Counted from the stretch's first letter, positions 1-5,898 are shown. The stretch: 7,224 nucleotides of DNA from Roseovarius sp. (GCA_007125415.1 SLDH01000269.1:1-7224); one strand, 5' to 3'. Numbers and translations are program-made. Notes: generated from the letters alone by a model not told the origin.

Positions 1-330
1 CGGCGTGCGCAGCGCCTTGTTCGTGGTCCAGATGTCGGCCAGTTGCGCCGCCGCGACAGCCCCGCGCCACGCCCCCAAACCCCTGCTTTACAGGGCCAAG
101 TCGGCCAGTTCCGGAATAGTCGGGAGTAGTCCGGCATCACTCTGAAGATGACTGTCACCGAACACCCTGCAAACCCTTGCCATCCATGATGCTGAAGAGA
201 AGGGGGTTGCTGCGGCTGTATTGGTGAAAATCCGTGCAGCCGCGCCTTTTCGCGCCCGGCAGGCTTGCAGCGCGGGCGCGTTCGGGCAAGATAACGCCAG
301 GAACGAGAGGGGCGTCAGAGAGGTATCTGT
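1..330. other. Left-edge region without a convincing gene
   Basis: No reading frame here has both a credible start and a recognisable product. A minus-strand frame is open from 87 to the left edge and has a coding-like flavour (it includes QLADIWTTNKALRTP). It has only a TTG start at 76-78 and no recognisable family, so it could be the truncated beginning of a gene outside the window or chance. The stretch also holds an 11-bp direct repeat (34-44 and 100-110), an imperfect palindrome beginning and ending in CCGG (111-134), and a 7-bp inverted repeat GCGGCTG/CAGCCGC (212-218 and 237-243, 18-nt loop). The last ~60 bases before 331 presumably carry the promoter of the lipoprotein gene. Confidence 0.5.
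265..295 (+). promoter_or_regulatory. Possible promoter of the CAP lipoprotein gene
   Basis: TTGCAG at 265-270 resembles a -35 box and GATAAC at 290-295 resembles a -10 box. The 19-nt spacer is longer than optimal. The pair would place transcription start roughly 30 bases before the GTG at 331. This is a pattern match only, and GC-rich alphaproteobacterial promoters are hard to call by eye. Confidence 0.2.
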
Positions 331-822
331 GTGTCATTGATCAGAAAAATCACGAACATTGCCGCGCTGTGTGTGCTGCTTGCTGGCTGCCTGTCGGAAA
401 GAAGCACGCCCGGCGTGCACAACGCCGGAGGCCCTGCGCAATTGCAGGATGTCAGCAGCCGCGAGGCAGCGGCACTCAACAATCTGCGGGCGCAGTACGG
501 GCTTTCGGCCCTGGGCACCGACCCCACGCTGGCACGGATCGCCCGTGGCCATGCGCAGGATATGATGACGAACCGCTTTTTCGGCCATGTCAGTTCGGAC
601 GGTCGCACGATCGTCGAGCGAACCCATGAGGCCGATTATCAGTTTTGCCATGTGGCCGAAAACCTCGCCATGGGACAGGCCGGGTTCGACCAGGTGTTGG
701 CTCAATGGATGACCTCGCCCTCACATCGCAGCAACGTTTTGCATCGCAGTGTAGATGATTTCGGTCTGATCCACGGGCCGGGGAATCTCTGGGTGCTGGT
801 GCTCGGGCGCCCAGGCTGCTGA
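331..822 (+). CDS. CAP-domain (SCP/PR1-like) secreted lipoprotein
   Basis: Encodes 163 residues. The N-terminus has a basic start, a hydrophobic core and a lipobox L17-A18-G19-C20, so the mature protein should be lipidated on Cys20 and held at a membrane facing the periplasm. Residues ~45-160 form one CAP/SCP domain. Family landmarks visible are GHAQDM (His74), FFGHVSSDG (His86), AENLAMG (Glu110) and W-x3-SPSHRSNVL (His132). These are the two His and the acidic residues that line the CAP cavity. Cys106 and the terminal Cys163 could form a disulphide. The GTG start at 331 is preferred because GAGAGG (318-323) lies 7 nt upstream and the lipobox then falls at the normal distance. The role of bacterial CAP proteins is mostly unknown and no enzyme activity is implied. 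The gene stands alone and converges on the dacB-like gene. Confidence is high for the family and low for the function. Confidence 0.88.
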   Translation: MSLIRKITNIAALCVLLAGCLSERSTPGVHNAGGPAQLQDVSSREAAALNNLRAQYGLSALGTDPTLARIARGHAQDMMTNRFFGHVSSDGRTIVERTHEADYQFCHVAENLAMGQAGFDQVLAQWMTSPSHRSNVLHRSVDDFGLIHGPGNLWVLVLGRPGC

Positions 823-838
823 GCGCCGGGGTGGCGCT
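822..838 (+). terminator. Weak stem-loop after the CAP lipoprotein gene
   Basis: AGCGCC (822-827) and GGCGCT (833-838) form a perfect 6-bp stem around a GGGGT loop, overlapping the stop codon. No T-run follows, so intrinsic termination is doubtful. The 160-bp convergent gap to the dacB-like stop shows nothing else. Confidence 0.25.
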
Positions 839-982
839 ACAGATGGGCAAATTCAGTTTCCTCCTGTTTCGCTCGGAACGCCATGACGTTCTCCGCCCTT
901 CCGCACCACAACCAAGCTGTGCCTTGCGCCGGGTGGAAGACCGGCAGAGGCGCGACGAGCCAGCAGACAGACAGGCGAGGTG

Positions 983-2482
983 TCAGGTCTGATAGAGCTG
1001 CCCCCAGCGCTCGATCAACTGTTGCTGAAGGTTTCTGGAGCGGCGGTTCCAGGCGCTGGCCCCCTCGGGACGCACCCCCAACCGGCTGTCGAACCGCGCG
1101 CGCCGGGCCGTATCGGCGGTGAAGATCGCGAAGGCAAGATCGCGCCCGTTGCGCTCGCGCATGTAACCCGCGAGCGTGCTTACGAAGTAGAGTGTGCCCG
1201 TCTTGGCCGTCACCGTGATCGGGTGCGATTGTTGCACGTTGCCATTGGCATCGCGCATCGCGAAAGGGCGCAAGATGGGCTGTAACGCGTTCTCGCGATG
1301 CACCACCGCCATGGCGCGCGCCATTGCCGTGGGCGAAACCCGGGCGCGCTCGCCGAGGCCCGAGTGATCGACAAACCGCGCACCGGCCATGTTGAGGCTT
1401 TGCCGTGCCCAGGCAGTCATCGCGCGCGCCGAATCCTCCAGCGACGATATACGCCCGCCGCGCCGCAGGCTGGCGGTCATGCCGACGGCTTCGGCGGTCA
1501 TGTTGTTGGAATAGCGCAGCATGTCCCGCAGGATCTCGACAAGCTGCACGCTGCTGTGGCTTGCCAGTTCCGCGCCGCTCAGCCCGCTCCGGACCGGCTC
1601 ACCATGTTCGAGCACGATACCCTGTGAGCGCGCGAAGGTGGCGAAGACCTCGGCAGCATAAGCCTCGGGCTTGCGAACCGGCAACCAGCGCGAACCGCCA
1701 TTGCCAAGCTGGCCGCGCGCCACGCTCCAGGCGTCATGGCTTCCGGCATCCTGATAGGTGTAGACCGGCATGCTGCGATCCGCGACGGTCATGCGCGCCA
1801 CGCGCACCTCCGGTCGATACCGGCCCGAACGCGCATCCATGGTGGTGGTGTAGCCACTGCCCGAGCGCTTCCACTCGAAATGCACGCGGTTGAAATTCAG
1901 GTTCAGTCCCGAGATGGAGGGGTTGTAGGCCACATGATCGGGCTGATCGGAATCGACCACGCGCACGAAGGGCAGCGCGCCGCCAAAGCTGCGCAAACGA
2001 CCGCGCACCTCGCGGATTCCGCGCGCCTTGAGTGCTGCGGCCAGCCCGGCCAGCGCATCGGTATCAAGGGTCGGATCTCCCGCGCCGGCAAGAATGAGAT
2101 CGCCCTGCAACACGCCGTTCGAGACCGGCCCCCCTGCCAGAAGTCGGGTGGTGAAGCGATAGCCCGCGCCCAGATGCGCCAGCGCGTAGAGCGCCGTGAT
2201 TGACTTGGCGATACTGGCGGGGGGCAGGCTCGCCCCCCCCTGACGCTCTTCGAGCACGCGGCCCGTCTGCGGGTCGATCACCGAAAAGCCGACTTCGCCG
2301 CCGAGATTGGCCTGAGCGATCAGCGCCTCGGCGCTCGTGGCGCTGCGCGTGGCCCCGCTGCGCACTGCCGAGGGCCGCGCCACCGGGCGCAGTGACCTGG
2401 CCGGAGCATTGGCCATCACGGCCGAGCCGCAGACACTGCCGAGCCCTGCGAGAAACAGACGTCTGGAAAAGTTCCTTTTCAT
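983..2482 (-). CDS. dacB: D-alanyl-D-alanine carboxypeptidase/endopeptidase, PBP4 (peptidase S13) family, Tat-exported
   Basis: Periplasmic penicillin-binding protein that trims or cleaves D-Ala peptide links in peptidoglycan. From the ATG at 2482 it has 499 residues. In that numbering the N-terminus carries the twin-arginine motif S6-R-R-L-F-L-A, a hydrophobic stretch, and a likely signal peptidase site after ANA (residue 26). All three active-site motifs are present: SxxK (S90-I-A-K93, catalytic Ser90), SxN (S325-N-N327) and KTG (K427-T-G429). GDPTL (135-139) and DHSGLGE (372-378) are typical PBP4-family landmarks. An in-frame TTG at 2518 would add 12 residues ahead of the Tat signal. The ATG puts the RR motif where Tat signals normally have it, although neither start has a strong Shine-Dalgarno. 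The gene follows nadD on the same strand with a 58-bp gap (22 bp from the TTG), so co-transcription is likely. Tat rather than Sec export is inferred from the motif. Confidence 0.93.
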   Translation of the reverse strand: MKRNFSRRLFLAGLGSVCGSAVMANAPARSLRPVARPSAVRSGATRSATSAEALIAQANLGGEVGFSVIDPQTGRVLEERQGGASLPPASIAKSITALYALAHLGAGYRFTTRLLAGGPVSNGVLQGDLILAGAGDPTLDTDALAGLAAALKARGIREVRGRLRSFGGALPFVRVVDSDQPDHVAYNPSISGLNLNFNRVHFEWKRSGSGYTTTMDARSGRYRPEVRVARMTVADRSMPVYTYQDAGSHDAWSVARGQLGNGGSRWLPVRKPEAYAAEVFATFARSQGIVLEHGEPVRSGLSGAELASHSSVQLVEILRDMLRYSNNMTAEAVGMTASLRRGGRISSLEDSARAMTAWARQSLNMAGARFVDHSGLGERARVSPTAMARAMAVVHRENALQPILRPFAMRDANGNVQQSHPITVTAKTGTLYFVSTLAGYMRERNGRDLAFAIFTADTARRARFDSRLGVRPEGASAWNRRSRNLQQQLIERWGQLYQT

Positions 2483-2540
2483 GAAAGGAATCTTAGCCAA
2501 GCGATCCTGTGCCGACAATCTGGAATCGCTTCTGCGTGCC

Positions 2541-3158
2541 TCAGCTTTCCGGCGATTCCCGGTCCGTGCCGTTCTGGCGCAGCCGGGTGGAAGAGATTTC
2601 CTTCATCGGGATGTTCAGAAAACACCACTTCGGCGGATCGAACTGCCCGAGGCGCCGGCTTTCCCGCGCGGACAGGCGCGCCTGCCGGAAAACCCGGGCG
2701 GCTTTTGCGTTCCGCGCATCGAGCCGCAGGCCCGGGCGCGCCAGAATGCCGACAGGCACGCGCAGCATGATCTCGCGCCAGTGCTGCCAGCGGTCAAACT
2801 GCACAAGATTGTCCGCTCCCATCAGCCAGACAAGGCGCAGATCAGGCCGTGCTGCCTGCAGGGCCGTCAGCGTCTGCGCGGTGTGGCGCGAACCGATTTG
2901 TGCCTCCACGTTGCTCACATGAAGGCGCGGGTGGTGCAAAAGTGCGCGGGCGGCGGCCATGCGCTCGGCCATTGCCGCAGGCCCGTGACCTTTCAGCGGG
3001 TTGCCGGGGCTGACCAGCCACCAGACCTGATCAAGCCCGAAACGCCTGAGCGCCTCGCAGCTGATATGCACATGGCCCTCATGGGGCGGATCGAAAGAGC
3101 CACCCAGCAGGCCGATCACCTGTCCGGGCCGGGCAAGCGGCAGGGCATATCTGGGCAA
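2541..3158 (-). CDS. nadD: Nicotinate-nucleotide adenylyltransferase
   Basis: Cytoplasmic enzyme that joins nicotinate mononucleotide and ATP to give deamido-NAD, the penultimate step of NAD synthesis. With the TTG start at 3158 it has 205 residues, normal for the family. The nucleotidyltransferase signature GSFDPPHEGH lies at ~20-29 and includes the catalytic HxGH-type histidines. SPGNPLK (~50-56), LMGADN (~112-117) followed by W124, and the C-terminal ISSTRLR (~188-194) are also diagnostic. A GTG at 3197 would extend it by 13 residues. I prefer the TTG because AGGGAG (3170-3165 on the minus strand) sits 6 nt upstream and the protein then begins just before LARPGQVIGLLGGSF, where relatives begin. 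The dacB-like gene follows on the same strand and is probably in the same transcript. In many relatives nadD sits beside rsfS and rlmH; neither is in this window. Confidence 0.95.
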   Translation of the reverse strand: MPRYALPLARPGQVIGLLGGSFDPPHEGHVHISCEALRRFGLDQVWWLVSPGNPLKGHGPAAMAERMAAARALLHHPRLHVSNVEAQIGSRHTAQTLTALQAARPDLRLVWLMGADNLVQFDRWQHWREIMLRVPVGILARPGLRLDARNAKAARVFRQARLSARESRRLGQFDPPKWCFLNIPMKEISSTRLRQNGTDRESPES

Positions 3159-3197
3159 GGTCCGCTCCCTTTGCGATGGTGCCTTGCTTCTAGCCAC

Positions 3198-3608
3198 CTC
3201 GCGCAGGCTTGGCCAGCCCGCGGGACGGCCTGCAGGCCACCTCGCGCACGCAATCGGTTTGACGGGCAGGCAGGCTTTTCGCTAGAGTGTTTTCTGATCA
3301 GCTTGGATCACCGCCGCCTGTTCCTTGTCCCTGCGCGGAGCAAAACCCGCACGCCACCGCGCATAGCTGGGCCGCATGTCGCACCGGAGGTGCGCCTTTC
3401 AGGATCGGCACGCTTTCGGCGTGACGGCCCGGCGATCTGGCAGTCGCAAGCGCGTCGGCCATAGGTCTTGCGGAGGGGCACGATCAAAGGCTGCCGAACA
3501 ACCGCCGGATCACCGCACCGCGGCCCGGCGATGCGCGCCTTGGTGCAGGTTGCCTCAGGTTGATCGGGATTGACTCTAGCCGCCGCGCATCACCACGAAA
3601 GGACGATC
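3198..3608. other. Divergent intergenic region between nadD and the nitrile hydratase operon
   Basis: About 410 bp with no recognisable gene; the open frames here give unfamiliar Arg/Pro-rich peptides typical of GC-rich shadow frames. It should carry the promoters of both divergent transcripts. Visible elements are a 16-bp interrupted palindrome TGATC-N6-GATCA (3295-3310) and two consecutive small hairpins: CGCACC/GGTGCG with loop GGA (3380-3394) and CACGC/GCGTG with loop TTTCG (3409-3423). I found no clear cobalamin or other riboswitch consensus. A minus-strand ATG at 3462 opens a 54-codon frame with no Shine-Dalgarno and no recognisable product, and I do not call it. Confidence 0.5.
3295..3310. 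promoter_or_regulatory. Candidate operator: interrupted palindrome TGATC-N6-GATCA
   Basis: The 5-bp arms are perfectly inverted around a 6-bp spacer. The site lies about 140 bp upstream of the nadD start and 300 bp upstream of the nitrile hydratase start. Dimeric regulators often bind sites of this shape, but no regulator gene is present and the motif does not match a regulon I can name (it is not a standard FNR box). Chance occurrence is quite possible. Confidence 0.2.
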
Positions 3609-4250
3609 ATGGCCGAAAACGACCCGCATGCCGCCGCCCATCTGCACCGGCATCTGCACAGTCACCTGCCCCCGGACCCCGCCTTGCGGGTCAAGGCGCT
3701 GGAAAGCCTTGTCGTCGAGCGCGGGCTTGTGGCCCCGGAAACGCTTGATGCCTGGGTCGAGGTCTATGCCGAGCATATCGGCCCCAAGCGTGGCGCGCAG
3801 GTCATCGCGCGCGCCTGGACGGATCCGGGCTTTCGTGCCCGCCTCCTTGATAACGCCACCGATGCCATTGCCGAGTTCGATTTTGTCGGCAATGCCACGG
3901 GCCATCTCAAGGCGGTGGAGAATACCGACACGCAGCACAACCTTGTCGTCTGCACGCTTTGCTCCTGCTATCCTTTCTCGATCCTCGGCATGTCGCCGGG
4001 CTGGTACAAATCCGCCGAATATCGCGCGCGGGCGGTGCGCGAGCCGCGCAAGGTGCTCGGGGAATTCGGCGTCAGCCTTGCGCCCGAGGTCAGTGTGCGT
4101 GTCTGGGACAGCACGGCGGAACTGCGTTATCTGGTGGTGCCGCAGCGCCCCGAAGGCACCGAGGGCTGGGATGAGGCACGTCTCGCCTCCATCGTCACCC
4201 GCAATGCCATGATCGGCACCGATCGTGACCTCCGCACGGAGCCCGCCTGA
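3609..4250 (+). CDS. nthA: Nitrile hydratase, alpha subunit, cobalt type
   Basis: Catalytic subunit of the alpha-beta enzyme that hydrates nitriles (R-CN) to amides in the cytoplasm. It has 213 residues, normal for the family. The metal claw is C115-T-L-C118-S-C120. Thr in the second position marks cobalt-type enzymes (iron-type have CSLCSC). By family precedent Cys118 and Cys120 are oxidised to sulfinic and sulfenic acid, with backbone amides of Ser119/Cys120 also ligating. Other family segments are WYKSAEYRAR (132-141), REPRKVLGEFG (144-154), VWDSTAELRYLVVPQRPEGTEGW (165-187) and the near-terminal IVTRNAMIG. Two features are odd: the residues after CYP are F123-S124 where Trp-Pro is common, and the N-terminus is His-rich (six His in residues 7-19). 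The ATG at 3609 is chosen for its AAAGGA site 5 nt upstream. A TTG at 3570 is in frame but has weaker support. First gene of the operon, overlapping the beta gene by one base. Confidence 0.95.
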   Translation: MAENDPHAAAHLHRHLHSHLPPDPALRVKALESLVVERGLVAPETLDAWVEVYAEHIGPKRGAQVIARAWTDPGFRARLLDNATDAIAEFDFVGNATGHLKAVENTDTQHNLVVCTLCSCYPFSILGMSPGWYKSAEYRARAVREPRKVLGEFGVSLAPEVSVRVWDSTAELRYLVVPQRPEGTEGWDEARLASIVTRNAMIGTDRDLRTEPA

Positions 4251-4903
4251 TGGATGGCATTCATGACCTTGGCGGCAAGCAGGGCTTCGGCCCCATTGCC
4301 GTGACCGAAAGCGACCCCGCCTTTCACGAGCCCTGGGAGGGACGGCTCTTTGCCATCACCCAGAGCGTGGGGGACCGCAGCCTCTCGATCGACTGGTTTC
4401 GCAACCTGATCGAACTGATGGAGCCCCGCAGCTATCTCAACGAGCCCTATTTTCAGCGCTGGTATTTCGCCATGCTCACAGGGCTGGTGCAGGCCGGCAC
4501 CTTCAGCATGGAAGAGGCGCTGGGGCAGGGGGCCGAAGAGCGCAATCCCCCGCCGCCCGCTATGACCCTGCGCGACGCGCTCGCGCGGGACCGGGCCGAT
4601 TGCTTCGATTACAGTCGCCCTGTTGCGGCCGTGCCGCGCCATGCGCCGGGAGATGTGGTGCGCACCCGAACGCATATGCAGGCCAGCCATACCCGCCTGC
4701 CGGGCTATGCAAGGGGCCGTCAGGGCAGCATCATCGCCCATCACGGCGCGCATCTTCTGCCTGATGAAGGGGCCATGGGGCGCGAGCTGGCCGAGCATCT
4801 CTATACTGTTGAGTTCGATGCGGCGGAGCTTTGGGGCGAAGAAGGCCAGACAGGCGATACCGTAACCCTTGATCTGTGGGAGAGCTATCTTGTTGATACC
4901 TGA
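4250..4903 (+). CDS. nthB: Nitrile hydratase, beta subunit
   Basis: Partner subunit that completes the active-site cavity of nitrile hydratase. It is full length at 217 residues. The signature N-terminus MDGIHDLGG..GFGPI is followed by FHEPWEGRLFA (25-35), which wraps the alpha subunit in known structures. The middle part has NEPYFQRWYFAMLTGL (64-79). The C-terminal SH3-like half contains HTRLPGYARGRQG (147-159) and the closing LDLWESYL. Arg51 and Arg155 or Arg157 are candidates for the two conserved arginines that hydrogen-bond the oxidised cysteines of the alpha claw. Start and stop interlock with the alpha gene as TGATG, and GGAG (4238-4241) lies 8 nt upstream. This points to translational coupling and 1:1 synthesis. 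The alpha-before-beta order resembles iron-type and many proteobacterial operons, unlike the beta-alpha order of classical Rhodococcus cobalt enzymes. Confidence 0.95.
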   Translation: MDGIHDLGGKQGFGPIAVTESDPAFHEPWEGRLFAITQSVGDRSLSIDWFRNLIELMEPRSYLNEPYFQRWYFAMLTGLVQAGTFSMEEALGQGAEERNPPPPAMTLRDALARDRADCFDYSRPVAAVPRHAPGDVVRTRTHMQASHTRLPGYARGRQGSIIAHHGAHLLPDEGAMGRELAEHLYTVEFDAAELWGEEGQTGDTVTLDLWESYLVDT

Positions 4904-5219
4904 TGATCCGCTGCGCCCGGCTGAACCAGCGTTCGAGGCCGCATGGCAGGCCGAGGCCCTCGCACTTGCCGACAGCCTCGTGAAGGCCGGGGTGTTCAGT
5001 GCGCCCGAGTGGTCCGACTGCCTCGGCACGCGATTGCGAGAGGCCGAGGCGGCGGGCGCGCCCGATACGCTTGACACCTATTACAAGGTGGTTCTGGAAA
5101 CGGTCGAGGCGCTGAGCGCCGCGCGCGCGGGCATTTCCAAAGCCGATCAGGCCAAGCGCCGCGCCGAATGGGAAGCGGCCTATCTGCGCACCCCGCATGG
5201 CCAGCCGGTCACGCTCTGA
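4890..5219 (+). CDS. Nitrile hydratase accessory (activator) protein, P14K-like
   Basis: Small protein of 109 residues matching the accessory family that accompanies cobalt-type nitrile hydratases and resembles a shortened beta-subunit N-terminus. Known members (P14K/NhlE type) help insert cobalt and mature the alpha subunit, so the same role is inferred here. Family segments visible are EPAFEAAWQAEALALADSL (12-30), GVFSAPEW (34-41), DTYYKVVLE (62-70) and the C-terminal TPHGQPV (101-107). The start is a TTG at 4890 with GGGAG (4878-4882) 7 nt upstream. A TTG at 4893 is nearly as good. Either start lies inside the last codons of the beta gene, so translation is probably coupled. The final ~45 bases, including the stop codon, recur 272 bp downstream. 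Confidence 0.9.
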   Translation: MLIPDDPLRPAEPAFEAAWQAEALALADSLVKAGVFSAPEWSDCLGTRLREAEAAGAPDTLDTYYKVVLETVEALSAARAGISKADQAKRRAEWEAAYLRTPHGQPVTL

Positions 5220-5228
5220 CGGGGTGCT
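5183..5228 (+). repeat. Direct repeat, copy 1 (3' end of the accessory gene)
   Basis: This 46-bp segment encodes LRTPHGQPVTL plus the TGA stop and nine bases beyond it. It matches 5455-5500 at 44 of 46 positions (offset 272), with no gaps. The differences are C/T in the proline codon and G/C just after the stop. No such similarity continues on either side, so only the very end of the gene has been duplicated. Confidence 0.9.
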
Positions 5229-5302
5229 GATAAAGTCCTGTGCAGGTCTGCTTTCGCATAGAGGACGGGAAATTGTTCCTCTCCACGCCCCTCACACGCC
5301 AT

Positions 5303-5325
5303 GGCCCGGGCGACCAGCCCGGGCC
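5303..5325. repeat. GC-rich perfect palindrome (REP-like) after the nitrile hydratase operon
   Basis: GGCCCGGG (5303-5310) and CCCGGGCC (5318-5325) form an 8-bp perfect stem around the 7-nt loop CGACCAG. It lies 84 bp beyond the accessory gene stop. A 17-base core (GGGCGACCAGCCCGGGC, 5308-5324) recurs exactly at 6823-6839. It could act as a transcript-stabilising or terminating hairpin, but no T-run follows. The recurrence suggests a dispersed extragenic repeat family. Confidence 0.7.
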
Positions 5326-5450
5326 GCGCCCGACCCTCCCCCCGGGAGGGCGCATAGCGAGGTTTCAAAAAGCTCAACCTTCGGAAGTATCTGGCGACCA
5401 TAAAGCACTGAAGCCCCGGCGCGGGGATGCGCCCCCCAGGGTCGGGCGCG
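5325..5450. repeat. Imperfect long inverted repeat enclosing ~70 bp
   Basis: The left arm (5325-5355) begins CGCGCCCGACCCT and ends GGGCGCAT. The right arm (5427-5450) is its reverse complement: 13 bp pair perfectly at the outer end (5325-5337 with 5438-5450) and 8 bp at the inner end (5348-5355 with 5427-5434). The left arm carries extra bases that make its own small hairpin, CCC(T)CC..GG(A)GGG. The enclosed 71 bp have no coding content. This is either a large RNA stem-loop or a small non-autonomous repeat unit. Confidence 0.7.
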
Positions 5451-5454
5451 CCCC

Positions 5455-5500
5455 TCTGCGCACCCCGCATGGCCAGCTGGTCACGCTCTGACGGCGTGCT
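5455..5500 (+). repeat. Direct repeat, copy 2 (duplicated tail of the accessory gene)
   Basis: Second copy of 5183-5228. In frame it would read LRTPHGQLVTL and stop, with Leu in place of Pro. It follows directly on the right arm of the inverted repeat and is not preceded by the rest of the accessory gene, so it is a remnant and not a second gene. The plus-strand frame reaching it from 5240 is low-complexity Pro/Arg-rich sequence running through the palindromes and I do not regard it as a gene. From 5501 to 5607 I see nothing further. Confidence 0.85.
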
Positions 5501-5607
5501 CGGTCCCGCTTTGGCCGATGGATCGAAGGTCAAACGTCGCGCGACGCGGCCGGGAATGTACAATCCCGCCACTCCTCGTAGCGATCCTTCGCCAGCAGAA
5601 GAAAGCG

Positions 5608-5898
5608 TCAGCGCCCAAGCATTGCCAGAAGAAATTCGCCCGCCGCGAGGAGCAGACAAAAGCCGAAGAGAAAAGTGACGCCCTTGCGCAACACGCCTGG
5701 CACGTCATCCTCGATCTCCGCATTTCTACCCGCGATCACCATTCGATCCACCTGATGGACGATGGCAGTCATCAGGCCAAGGGAGATGAACAGCCAGGCA
5801 AAGCCGAACAGATCAGCAAAATACAACAAAAGCCATGACACACAGAATAGCAGCATAAGCTGGTTTCCGGTACGGGTATCACTGACATTGAGGTTCAT
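5608..5898 (-). CDS. Small membrane protein of unknown function
   Basis: Encodes 96 residues with three hydrophobic segments: about 13-31 (QLMLLFCVSWLLLYFADL region), 33-49 (GFAWLFISLGLMTAIV) and 74-94 (VTFLFGFCLLLAAGEFLLAML). The first two are separated by only a tight turn. A charged loop between segments two and three contains DRM, RNAEIEDD and RKG. No signal peptide, cysteine pair or catalytic motif is evident, and I do not recognise a family. The ATG at 5898 is preferred over an in-frame TTG at 5904 because GAGG lies ~9 nt upstream of the ATG but too close to the TTG. The gene converges on the nitrile hydratase operon and stands alone. The amphipathic and hydrophobic pattern makes it a believable real gene, probably an inner-membrane protein. 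Confidence 0.7.
   Translation of the reverse strand: MNLNVSDTRTGNQLMLLFCVSWLLLYFADLFGFAWLFISLGLMTAIVHQVDRMVIAGRNAEIEDDVPGVLRKGVTFLFGFCLLLAAGEFLLAMLGR

Noticed and set aside
1..87. Minus-strand open frame running off the left edge (QLADIWTTNKALRTP)
   Set aside because: It has a coding-like composition but only a TTG start, no proper ribosome-binding site and no recognisable homology. It is too short to call.
3301..3462. Minus-strand 54-codon frame starting ATG at 3462
   Set aside because: No Shine-Dalgarno, no recognisable product, and it lies in a region that must hold divergent promoters.
2337..3464. A long plus-strand open frame (375 codons) opposite nadD and the start of dacB
   Set aside because: It is antisense to two clearly recognisable genes, and its translation is Arg/Pro/Gln-rich with no family resemblance. 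Long antisense frames are expected in high-GC coding DNA.
3198..3608. Possible cobalamin riboswitch ahead of the cobalt enzyme operon
   Set aside because: I could not find the conserved B12-box or the characteristic junction motifs, only small local hairpins.
4127..5077. A 316-codon minus-strand open frame opposite the nitrile hydratase genes
   Set aside because: It lies across the alpha, beta and accessory genes, all of which have diagnostic motifs. The antisense translation has no recognisable domain.
5240..5491. Plus-strand frame of 83 codons ending in LRTPHGQLVTL, as if a second accessory protein
   Set aside because: Only the last 11 codons resemble the accessory protein. The rest is translated palindrome and inverted-repeat sequence without a family signature.
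5183..5500. CRISPR or phage attachment-site interpretation of the 46-bp direct repeat
   Set aside because: There are only two copies with a 226-bp separation and no cas or integrase gene. The repeat is explained by the coding 3' end, so a formal att-site call is not supported.
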